Positions 14,557 through 21,072 of a stretch of DNA of 22,629 bases are shown piece after piece (within the stretch, counting starts at the first letter, position 1; each line of letters opens with the position of its first letter). The notes under the pieces were generated by a model, which saw only the letters and a list, made by a program, of their open reading frames with translations, had not been told where the DNA came from and searched no databases. Origin of the DNA: an uncultured Collinsella sp. (GTDB taxonomy: Bacteria; Actinomycetota; Coriobacteriia; Coriobacteriales; Coriobacteriaceae); contig CAAFEY010000033.1 of NCBI GenBank assembly GCA_900761995.1, positions 1 to 22,629 on the forward strand. The letters are read 5' to 3'. The position numbers and the translations under genes were made by a program.

Positions 14557-15987
14557 AGGTTGCAGAGTGCCCCCCATTAGCTGCAATTCCAAGGTAGTTA
14601 GTACTTTTGGACTCAGATCGTCATACTGAACAAGAATTTGAGTTGAGTTTTCAGGGACAGATGCGCCATCGGCACACCAAAAACAGTCACCGATATCGAT
14701 AAAAGGGATGCTCGAGCGCGTGAGGGCCCGTGCAAAAGAGCTTCCGCCCGCGTCACGTTCCACGGCCACGACGCAGTAAAGGCCGGCGTCCGCGTACTCG
14801 ATCGAGACTTCCCCTGCCGGAAACGCTTTCCGTACAAGCGACGCCAGGCCATCGCGTGCCTCGCGAGCGCGAACGCGCACGCGGTTCACATGTCGCTCGT
14901 AATCACCCGATTCCAGCAAACGCGCCAAGGCAACCTGATCAACAGAACTTACCGACGAGGCGTAGAAACCAAGGTTGCGTTTAAACCTCTCCATTACTTC
15001 ATCGGGCAGCACCATGTACGCCAAACGTAACGCCGATGAAAGACTCTTCGAAAACGTGTTGGTGTAGATAACCGACTGGGCGGCATCGATCGACGCGAGC
15101 GCGGGAATCGGCTTGCCGGCAAGGCGAAACTCACAATCAAAGTCGTCTTCGATGAGATACCGACCTGGCCGCTCGGCGGCCCAGCTCAGCAACGCATAGC
15201 GACGTGCAATGCTCGTCACAAGACCGGTCGGATACTGATGAGACGGCATCAGGTGAAGGACATCGGTCCCGGTTTTCTGCAGCGCGCTCAAGTCCACGCC
15301 CTCAGCATCCAACGGGACATGCCGCACTTCGCAACCCATGGCCTGATAGATGCGCGTCAAGCGCAAATAGCCTGGATCCTCGACGGCATACACCTTGTCC
15401 GCGCCAAGCAACTGAACCAACATGGTATCGAGCAGCTGGGCGCCCGCACCGATAACGATATTGTCGGGATTGACATTCATGCCCCTTGTCCCGCGCAGAT
15501 GGTGCGCAATCGCACGTCGCAGTCGAGCGGTGCCCTGCGCCGGTGCGGGCGAAAAGATTTCACGTTCGTCTTCGGACGTCAGCGTCGCCCGTAGCGCACT
15601 TTGCCAAAGCCGCGCCGCCTCCAATGCGGAAGGAGAAAGTGCGTCGAATCGCTCTGCCTGCCCCATGGCATCATGCGCGCTGGGACCAACAGGGACAGCA
15701 TCTCGGTCGATATCCCCCGCAGCCAAAGCCAAAACCGGCGCATCCGGAAGCTCGCACGCGTAGTAGCCACGACGCGGCATTGAGCAAATATAGCCCTCGG
15801 CAAGCAACTGGCTATATGCATTCTCGATGGTAATGACACTGATACCCAGATGACTCGCAAAGGCGCGCTTAGACGGCAGATGCTCCCCCGCCGCAATACG
15901 GCCAGCAACAATATCATCGCGAATTTGCTGGTAAACATACTCATAAAGCGATGCTTCGCCGCGATTTTCCAAATTGTAGTCAAGCAT
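14551..15987 (-). CDS. pdxR: PdxR-type MocR regulator (GntR DNA-binding domain fused to aminotransferase-like domain)
   Basis: I start at ATG 15987 (478 aa), seven bases after AGGTGA; the frame is open to 16020 without a ribosome site. Residues about 10-78 are a GntR winged helix (LYEYVYQQIRDDIVAGRIAAGEHLPSKRA split over this region, then HLGISVITIENAYSQLLAEGYI). The rest is a fold-type I aminotransferase domain, with IEDDFDCEFR and TFSKSLSSALRLAY, where K314 is the PLP Schiff-base lysine. PdxR proteins sense PLP and control pdxST, which diverges from here, so the assignment is well supported by context. The last lysine codon and stop lie inside copy C of the 119-bp element, so the original C-terminus may have been replaced. 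Confidence 0.9.
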   Translation of the reverse strand: MLDYNLENRGEASLYEYVYQQIRDDIVAGRIAAGEHLPSKRAFASHLGISVITIENAYSQLLAEGYICSMPRRGYYACELPDAPVLALAAGDIDRDAVPVGPSAHDAMGQAERFDALSPSALEAARLWQSALRATLTSEDEREIFSPAPAQGTARLRRAIAHHLRGTRGMNVNPDNIVIGAGAQLLDTMLVQLLGADKVYAVEDPGYLRLTRIYQAMGCEVRHVPLDAEGVDLSALQKTGTDVLHLMPSHQYPTGLVTSIARRYALLSWAAERPGRYLIEDDFDCEFRLAGKPIPALASIDAAQSVIYTNTFSKSLSSALRLAYMVLPDEVMERFKRNLGFYASSVSSVDQVALARLLESGDYERHVNRVRVRAREARDGLASLVRKAFPAGEVSIEYADAGLYCVVAVERDAGGSSFARALTRSSIPFIDIGDCFWCADGASVPENSTQILVQYDDLSPKVLTTLELQLMGGTLQPK

Positions 15988-15998
15988 GGGTCTATCAC

Positions 15999-16040
15999 CT
16001 GACCTTATCGAATCATTCAATCTGGCATTAGTCTGACCTT
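15999..16040. promoter_or_regulatory. Candidate PdxR binding region with direct repeats
   Basis: CTGACCTT occurs at 15999-16006 and 16033-16040, 34 bases apart, with a looser copy CTGGCATT at 16022-16029, 11 bases (one helical turn) before the last. They lie between the divergent pdxR and pdxS genes. MocR/PdxR proteins characteristically bind direct repeats in such positions, so these are likely operators. Confidence 0.5.
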
Positions 16041-16067
16041 GTTATTATCTCGAAAACTGAGTATTTC
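16039..16067 (+). promoter_or_regulatory. Candidate pdxST promoter
   Basis: TTGTTA (16039-16044) and TATTTC (16062-16067) are 17 bases apart. On the - strand, GATAAT (16049-16044) could be the -10 of pdxR, so the two promoters would overlap, allowing a single regulator to control both. Confidence 0.4.
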
Positions 16068-16132
16068 GCCATACCCAGCTCCCCGATAGGATGTTCCGTC
16101 AAGCAATGTACATGCCAACCAAGGGAGCAACC

Positions 16133-17023
16133 ATGGCAGAACAGACCAGCAAGGCCGATCGCGTCAAACTCAATCGCGAGCTCGCGCAGATGCTCAAGGG
16201 CGGCGTCATCATGGACGTCACCACGCCCGAGCAAGCACGCATCGCCGAGGAGGCGGGCGCCTGCGCCGTCATGGCGCTCGAGCGCATCCCGGCCGACATC
16301 CGTGCCGCAGGCGGCGTCTCGCGCATGAGCGATCCCAAGATGATCAAGGGTATCCAAAAAGCTGTCTCCATCCCCGTTATGGCCAAGTGCCGTATCGGCC
16401 ACATGGTCGAGGCGCAGATCCTGCAGGCCATCGAAATCGACTATATCGACGAGTCCGAGGTTCTCTCCCCCGCCGATGATGTCTATCACATCGACAAGAC
16501 CCAGTTTGACGTACCGTTTGTCTGCGGCGCCCGCGATCTGGGCGAGGCGTTGCGCCGTGTTGCCGAGGGCGCCACGATGATTCGCACCAAGGGCGAGCCG
16601 GGCACAGGTGACGTCGTTCAGGCCGTGCGCCATATGCGCAAGATCCAAAAGCAGATCCGCGACGTTGTTGCTCTGCGCGACGACGAGCTCTTTGAGGCAG
16701 CCAAGCAGCTGCAGGTTCCGGTCGAGCTGGTGCGCGAGGTCCATGCCACGGGCAAGCTCCCCGTCGTAAACTTTGCCGCCGGCGGAGTCGCGACCCCCGC
16801 CGACGCCGCGCTGATGATGCAGCTGGGCGCCGAGGGCGTCTTTGTTGGCTCGGGCATCTTTAAGAGCGGCGACCCCGCCAAGCGCGCCGCCGCCATCGTC
16901 AAGGCCGTGGCAAACTTCACCGACGCCAAGCTCATCGCCGAGCTTTCGGAGGACCTGGGCGAGGCTATGGTGGGCATCAACGCCGACGAGATCGAGATTA
17001 TCATGGAAGAGCGCGGGCGCTAG
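16133..17023 (+). CDS. pdxS: Pyridoxal 5'-phosphate synthase subunit PdxS
   Basis: The protein has 296 aa from ATG 16133, preceded by AGGGAG. It is a very well conserved (beta/alpha)8 barrel: KGGVIMDV (D28), VMALERIPADIRAAGGVSRM, PVMAKCRIGH with K85 aligning to the B. subtilis imine-forming K81, and MIRTKGEPGTG with K153 aligning to K149. VNFAAGGVATPADAALMMQLG and FVGSGIFKS bind phosphate. PdxS condenses ribose 5-phosphate, glyceraldehyde 3-phosphate and ammonia into PLP without needing deoxyxylulose phosphate; it forms a dodecamer with PdxT. It is the first gene of the pdxST operon (20-base gap), divergent from pdxR. Confidence 0.97.
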   Translation: MAEQTSKADRVKLNRELAQMLKGGVIMDVTTPEQARIAEEAGACAVMALERIPADIRAAGGVSRMSDPKMIKGIQKAVSIPVMAKCRIGHMVEAQILQAIEIDYIDESEVLSPADDVYHIDKTQFDVPFVCGARDLGEALRRVAEGATMIRTKGEPGTGDVVQAVRHMRKIQKQIRDVVALRDDELFEAAKQLQVPVELVREVHATGKLPVVNFAAGGVATPADAALMMQLGAEGVFVGSGIFKSGDPAKRAAAIVKAVANFTDAKLIAELSEDLGEAMVGINADEIEIIMEERGR

Positions 17024-17043
17024 TCCAGCAGAAAGGATCGCAC

Positions 17044-17631
17044 ATGAGCGATTATGCACACCAAACGGTTGCCGTGCTGGCGGTCCAAGGCGCTTTTGCC
17101 GAGCATGAGGCAAGGCTATCTGAGCTGGGCGCACGCTGTATTGAGCTGAGGCAGGCGGCCGATTTGCAGCAGAACTTTGATCGCCTGGTCCTCCCTGGCG
17201 GCGAGTCCACCGTTCAAGGCAAGCTACTTGCCGAACTCGATATGCTCGAGGGGCTTCGCACCCGCATTGTTGAAGGCATGCCTGTATTGGGAACTTGCGC
17301 CGGCTTGATTCTATTGGCGCGCGATCTTGCCGCACACGACGATAAGGGAACGCCGCGCCTAGCAACCATGAACGTACTCGTTGAGCGCAACGCTTATGGC
17401 AGACAGCTCGGCAGTTTTCGCACCAAGGGCCAGGTGTCCGGCATCGACGGTGAAGTGCCATTAACATTTATCCGTGCACCCCGCATCATCGAAGTGCACG
17501 GCAATGCCAAGGCCTTAGCGAAAGTCGACGGCCGTATCGTCGCCGCCCGTCAGGGCAACCAGCTCGGCGTAACCTTCCACCCCGAACTCGACGACGACGT
17601 CCGCCTCCACGAGCTCTTCCTCCAAATGTAG
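17044..17631 (+). CDS. pdxT: Pyridoxal 5'-phosphate synthase glutaminase subunit PdxT
   Basis: The protein has 195 aa with AAAGGA before ATG 17044. It is a class I (triad) glutamine amidotransferase: AVQGAFAEH near the N-terminus, LPGGESTVQGKL, nucleophile C85 in LGTCAGLILLA, and H179/E181 in TFHPELDDD. PdxT hydrolyses glutamine and passes ammonia through the complex to PdxS. The two genes form one operon. After its stop come an inverted repeat and a hairpin instead of a classical terminator. Confidence 0.97.
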   Translation: MSDYAHQTVAVLAVQGAFAEHEARLSELGARCIELRQAADLQQNFDRLVLPGGESTVQGKLLAELDMLEGLRTRIVEGMPVLGTCAGLILLARDLAAHDDKGTPRLATMNVLVERNAYGRQLGSFRTKGQVSGIDGEVPLTFIRAPRIIEVHGNAKALAKVDGRIVAARQGNQLGVTFHPELDDDVRLHELFLQM

Positions 17632-17671
17632 GCAGAGTAGAAACGAGCGTGGATTTTCGGACACACAACAA

Positions 17672-17739
17672 ATGAGAGTGGATAATCTCCCACTTTGAAC
17701 TTAGATGCAGGCTCAAACCAGGAGATTATCCACTCTCAT
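17672..17739. repeat. Perfect 19-bp inverted repeat with 30-base loop
   Basis: ATGAGAGTGGATAATCTCC (17672-17690) and its exact complement (17721-17739) enclose a 30-base loop. A partial echo (GAGCGTGGATTTTC) lies just upstream at about 17645. It follows pdxT and would form a long mRNA hairpin, but without a T-tract. A mobile-repeat origin is likely. Confidence 0.9.
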
Positions 17740-17744
17740 ACTAT

Positions 17745-17775
17745 GTAGTCATTTAAGAACGTCCCCAATGACTAC
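17745..17775. repeat. GTCCCC-loop hairpin repeat, copy 3 (different stem)
   Basis: GTAGTCATT and AATGACTAC form a perfect 9-bp stem around a 13-base loop ending GTCCCC. Its stem differs from the hairpins at 7520 and 8350, but the GTCCCC at the 3' side of the loop is shared. Confidence 0.7.
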
Positions 17776-17912
17776 TTCGACAACGCCGATGCTTTGGTAC
17801 CGACAGCGAAAACCCGCCAGAGCGAAGGAGGCCCTTTTGGGGCGAGATGACGCCATAGGTTGAGCATAAGTCAGCGAGCGGGTCGCATTTGAGGCAAGGT
17901 GACGTGAAACGA

Positions 17913-17941
17913 AAGGGCGCTGACCTTCTGGTCGCGCCCTT
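17913..17941 (-). terminator. Hairpin, possible terminator for the RGG-protein gene
   Basis: On the - strand AAGGGCGCGACC and GGTCAGCGCCCTT pair around an AGAA tetraloop with one bulged base, followed by the T-rich TCGTTTC. It would end minus-strand transcription about 75 bases past the RGG gene. Confidence 0.5.
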
Positions 17942-17989
17942 GAAGTTGAACGTCAGATTGTCCAAATGCGGCCCGCGCAGCGTCGGCCC

Positions 17990-18017
17990 GTTACGGCGTT
18001 TGGTAAAACGCCGTAAC
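17990..18017. terminator. Perfect 12-bp hairpin at the RGG-gene stop codon
   Basis: GTTACGGCGTTT (17990-18001) and AAACGCCGTAAC (18006-18017) pair perfectly around a 4-base loop, the last base being part of the stop codon. No T-tract follows on the - strand, so it may protect the 3' end or assist the hairpin at 17913. Confidence 0.6.
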
Positions 18018-18817
18018 TAAAAGCGGTTGCCGCGGAAGCCGCCACCGTTGCGGCCGCCACGATCGCCACCGCGACCGCCGCGGTCGTTACCACGGTTGCC
18101 GCCGAAGCCGCCACGGTTGCCACCGCGATCGCCATAGCCACCACGGTTGCCGCCAAAGCCGCCGCGACCGCCACGGTCGCCGCCACGGCCACCGCGATCG
18201 TCACGGCCGCCGCGAGGACCGCGGTCCTCGCCCAGGCCCATGGCGACGAGCGGAGCGATGACCTTATCGAGAGCAGCCATCAGCTCGGTGGCCTCCTCGT
18301 AAGAAAGCTCGGGCAGGAGCTTCTCCTTCTTGTTGGCAAGCTCGACCAGACCCTCAGCGGCATCCTCGGCAGCAAAGACGACGATCTTGCGCATATCGCC
18401 CTCGGCGTCGTCGATGCGGCCGACCAGGTCGGCAGCCTCGGCCTCGGCCATCAGACCATCGAGTTCACGAAGGCGCATACCCAGCAAGTCGGACATTTCC
18501 TTCTGCTCCATCTTGGGCTTGAGGTCAAGAAGCTTGATGGCGCGCTCGATGTTCGCCATGCGCTCGGCCTTGGCCTCCTCCTCCTTGGAAATAGCAAAGC
18601 GACGGCTGCGCAGCAGGCGGGCGGCCTTCTGCATCTTGTCCATCAGCTCTTCGTCATCGTAATCAGCGGCGGCCTCGACAACCTCGGCCTCCTCGGCGGA
18701 AACCTCGTCAGCAGCCTCAACCTCGGCAGCTTCGGTCTCCACGGTCTCGACTGCCTCGACCTCGGCAGCCATGGTCTCGTTCTCGGTCTCGTTCATGATC
18801 TCTTCGTTCTCAGACAT
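18017..18817 (-). CDS. RGG-repeat protein with acidic N-terminus and winged-helix-like centre
   Basis: The protein has 266 aa. Residues 1-60 are extremely acidic (Glu/Ala/Val-rich). Residues about 80-160 (AIKLLDLKPKMEQKEMSDLLGMRLRELDGLMAEAEAADLVGRIDDAEGDMRKIVVFA) resemble a winged helix of MarR type. Residues about 200-266 are a low-complexity tail with 11 RGG triplets interspersed with FGGN, YGD and NRG, much like eukaryotic RGG boxes that bind RNA. A nucleic-acid-binding, possibly condensate-forming, cytosolic protein is inferred. ATG 18817 has AGGAG four to five bases upstream. It is a single gene. The tail's repeats could make the length variable between strains. I recognise no named family. 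Confidence 0.75.
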   Translation of the reverse strand: MSENEEIMNETENETMAAEVEAVETVETEAAEVEAADEVSAEEAEVVEAAADYDDEELMDKMQKAARLLRSRRFAISKEEEAKAERMANIERAIKLLDLKPKMEQKEMSDLLGMRLRELDGLMAEAEAADLVGRIDDAEGDMRKIVVFAAEDAAEGLVELANKKEKLLPELSYEEATELMAALDKVIAPLVAMGLGEDRGPRGGRDDRGGRGGDRGGRGGFGGNRGGYGDRGGNRGGFGGNRGNDRGGRGGDRGGRNGGGFRGNRF

Positions 18818-18969
18818 GAGACTCCTTCTTGGCCCTCTCGGGCATCATCGCCCCATTCGCGGGGCCCGTCGCGCACTCTTTGCGCTTTATACATTCATGC
18901 CTCTCGGCAAAACGTCCATTAGTTTATGGTGTCGCCATCCAATCTAGCTGCAGAATCTATGTGCACACA

Positions 18970-20382
18970 TTAATGCGACATGTGCGACTCGCGGCGAGCG
19001 TACACCAGCGACACCGCGAACCCGACAACGGCAATCACGGCCGCCACGCGCACGGCGGCTGCAAATCCTATCGCCTGGGCAACGTCCGACGCAACGCCCG
19101 CGGCGCCAGCAGCCACCGCAGAACTCGAAAGCAGGCCGATAAACAGCGACGGACCAAACGACGCGGCAATCATGTTCCACGTGTTAAGCAATGCCGTTCC
19201 GTGAGGATGCTCAGCGGCGGGAAGCGTCTCCAAACCGGCGGTCTGCGAGGGGCTCAGTACCAAACCGACGCCAGCATACACCACAACGGTCAGCAGCACG
19301 ACAACGCCGATGTTCATGCTTGCCGCGGTCATCGAGATTGCCGTCTGCCCCACAGCGATCAGGGCAAAGCCGACCGGCAGCAGCGGCCACGCACCACGGG
19401 CATCCATCACGCGTCCGCCCACAATCGAGGTCACGGCGTTGCAGGCGATCGCCGGCAAAATGAGCAAACCCGCGACAAGTGCGGTCATGCCGTATGCGCC
19501 CTCAAAATAGAGCGGCAACAAAACGCTCATCGAGAACGTCGTCATCATCGACACCACCACAAGCAGGCATGCAGGCCAAAAACGAACGCTCGCCATGGGA
19601 CGAACGTTAAGCACCGGATGCTCGAGCTTGAGCTGACGAACCGCAAACAGGCCGAGCACCACAACAGCGGCGAAAAGCGCCACGATACCGGCCATCACAT
19701 TGGTCGAGAACTCGCCTACGGAATACACGAACGCCGTAATGCCGGCAGCGAGCAAAACCACCGACAGATTATCAAGCGTGGTGTTCGAACGCTCTCCGAC
19801 ATTCTGGACAAGCTTTACGCCCGCCGCAGCGACCACAATGCCGCCCACCAGCGGCACTACGAACACCGCCCTCCAGCCAAACAACGTGCACATAAGACCG
19901 CTGATCACGGGCCCAAACGCCGGCCCCAGCGTAATGCAGGCACCGCCCAGGCTCAGATACAAACCGAGCTTCTCGCGCGGGGCGCAAGACAGTACCACGT
20001 TCATCATGAGCGGAAACAAGATGCCCGATCCCGCAGCCTGCAGGATACGGCTTGGCAGCAAAACGCTAAACGACGGAGCGACCAGGCACAGGACTTCGCC
20101 GGCGACCATGCATCCGCATGCGAAAAACAGCAGCTTGCGCGTCGAGAAACGGCCGGACAGAAAGGCCATGATGGCCGTAAAGATCGACGTCACGATCATG
20201 TAGCCCGAAACGAGCCACTGCGCCGTGGTGGCACTCACCGAAAAGGCCGCCATAATGTCGTGCAGCGCCACGTTAATGATGTTCTCGTTAAACGCGGCAA
20301 CAAAGGCTCCAACATACATTACGACGAGAATCGCCGAGGCTGTCGACGGTGATTGAGTTTGCTTTTGGGATTTGGTCCCCAT
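18970..20382 (-). CDS. MFS multidrug-efflux-type transporter (DHA2/EmrB-QacA-like)
   Basis: I start at ATG 20382 (470 aa, MGTKSQKQ), seven bases after AAGGA; the frame is open to 20499 without a ribosome site. The sequence is almost entirely hydrophobic helices, about 14, as in the DHA2 family. LHDIMAAFSVSATTAQWLVSGYMI is motif-like for the first helices, LSGRFSTRK is motif A in loop 2-3 and LGPAFGPVISG is motif C of antiporters. Such proteins export drugs or other organic compounds using the proton gradient. No regulator gene lies beside it; the divergent neighbour is peptide deformylase. The substrate cannot be predicted. Confidence 0.87.
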   Translation of the reverse strand: MGTKSQKQTQSPSTASAILVVMYVGAFVAAFNENIINVALHDIMAAFSVSATTAQWLVSGYMIVTSIFTAIMAFLSGRFSTRKLLFFACGCMVAGEVLCLVAPSFSVLLPSRILQAAGSGILFPLMMNVVLSCAPREKLGLYLSLGGACITLGPAFGPVISGLMCTLFGWRAVFVVPLVGGIVVAAAGVKLVQNVGERSNTTLDNLSVVLLAAGITAFVYSVGEFSTNVMAGIVALFAAVVVLGLFAVRQLKLEHPVLNVRPMASVRFWPACLLVVVSMMTTFSMSVLLPLYFEGAYGMTALVAGLLILPAIACNAVTSIVGGRVMDARGAWPLLPVGFALIAVGQTAISMTAASMNIGVVVLLTVVVYAGVGLVLSPSQTAGLETLPAAEHPHGTALLNTWNMIAASFGPSLFIGLLSSSAVAAGAAGVASDVAQAIGFAAAVRVAAVIAVVGFAVSLVYARRESHMSH

Positions 20383-20586
20383 GAAATTCCTTCCTCTTAG
20401 AACGACAATCGCATCGCCCCAGAGGAACGGTCCAGGGAGAAAATGAGCCCTAGACTTACGCCAGACGCCGTACACGACGAATCTAGCAACATGGTCCAAC
20501 GTCGAAAGATTGTAACGCGGACGTGCAGCTTTCCTTTCGCGCTATTATTAAAAGTCCACGAAAGCATAAGACATGAGGAGCCCGCC

Positions 20587-20997
20587 ATGATTAAGCCCAT
20601 CATGAAATCCGAGTTCTTTTTGCGTCTGCCTTCCGAAGACGCAGGACCCGACGATGCCGCGACCGGGCAGGATCTCCTGGATACACTCCACGAGCATGAG
20701 CGCGAGTGCGTGGGCCTCGCCGCCAACATGATCGGCGTGCGCAAACGCATCATCTGCGTAAAAGACGGCAACAGGGCGCTCCTGATGTACAACCCGCAAA
20801 TTCTTGAGCAGGTCAATGCCTATCAGACGAGCGAAGGATGCCTCTCGCTGGTCGGTGAGCGTCCCTGTACCCGCTATCGCCGCATTAAGGTTGAGTATTT
20901 GGACGAGAACTTCGTCCACCGCATCAAAAACTTCTCGGGCTACACCGCCGAGATCATCCAACACGAAATCGACCACTGCGACGGGATCGTTATATAG
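20587..20997 (+). CDS. def: Peptide deformylase (short subfamily)
   Basis: The protein has 136 aa from ATG 20587, seven bases after GAGGAG; earlier in-frame starts lack a ribosome site. Motif I is CVGLAANMIG (41-50), motif II EGCLS (83-87; C85), motif III HEIDH (126-130); Cys and both His bind the metal and Glu is catalytic. PDF removes the formyl group from nascent N-termini. Motif I has Met where typical enzymes have the Gln that contacts the substrate carbonyl (GxGLAAxQ). I recall the same AANMIG in short Firmicutes-type homologues, so this is probably a subfamily trait. At 136 aa it is shorter than the roughly 165-190 aa of classical PDFs. A terminator follows. Confidence 0.88.
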   Translation: MIKPIMKSEFFLRLPSEDAGPDDAATGQDLLDTLHEHERECVGLAANMIGVRKRIICVKDGNRALLMYNPQILEQVNAYQTSEGCLSLVGERPCTRYRRIKVEYLDENFVHRIKNFSGYTAEIIQHEIDHCDGIVI

Positions 20998-21013
20998 TTC
21001 CGCCGATTCAAGA

Positions 21014-21050
21014 AAGCTCCCCGCAGCAAAACAACTGCAGGGAGCTTTTC
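21014..21050 (+). terminator. Intrinsic terminator between peptide deformylase and the XRE-AlaA gene
   Basis: AAGCTCCCCGCAG and CTGCAGGGAGCTT pair (one mismatch) around an 8-base loop, with TTTT at the 3' side. The A-rich 5' side makes it workable for the convergent gene too. Confidence 0.85.
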
Positions 21051-21072
21051 ATAGTGCGGAGCTTCTATCCCA

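Larger units (their letters stand above)
17632..18016. other. Gene-poor stretch with stacked inverted repeats
   Basis: About 385 bases between pdxT and the RGG-protein gene. It holds a perfect 19-bp inverted repeat, a GTCCCC hairpin and two hairpins downstream of the RGG gene. A 70-codon minus-strand frame (17753-17965) has no ribosome site and no family I recognise; see the findings. Confidence 0.7.

Noticed and set aside
18020..18230. Regular short DNA repeats that might suggest a CRISPR array or satellite
   Set aside because: They are the codons of the RGG tail of a clear gene; unit length is irregular and there are no spacers.
18829..20352. 507-codon open frame on the + strand
   Set aside because: It is antisense to the transporter gene, rich in His, Arg and Gln, and has no family or ribosome site. 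It is a shadow produced by GC-rich codon bias.
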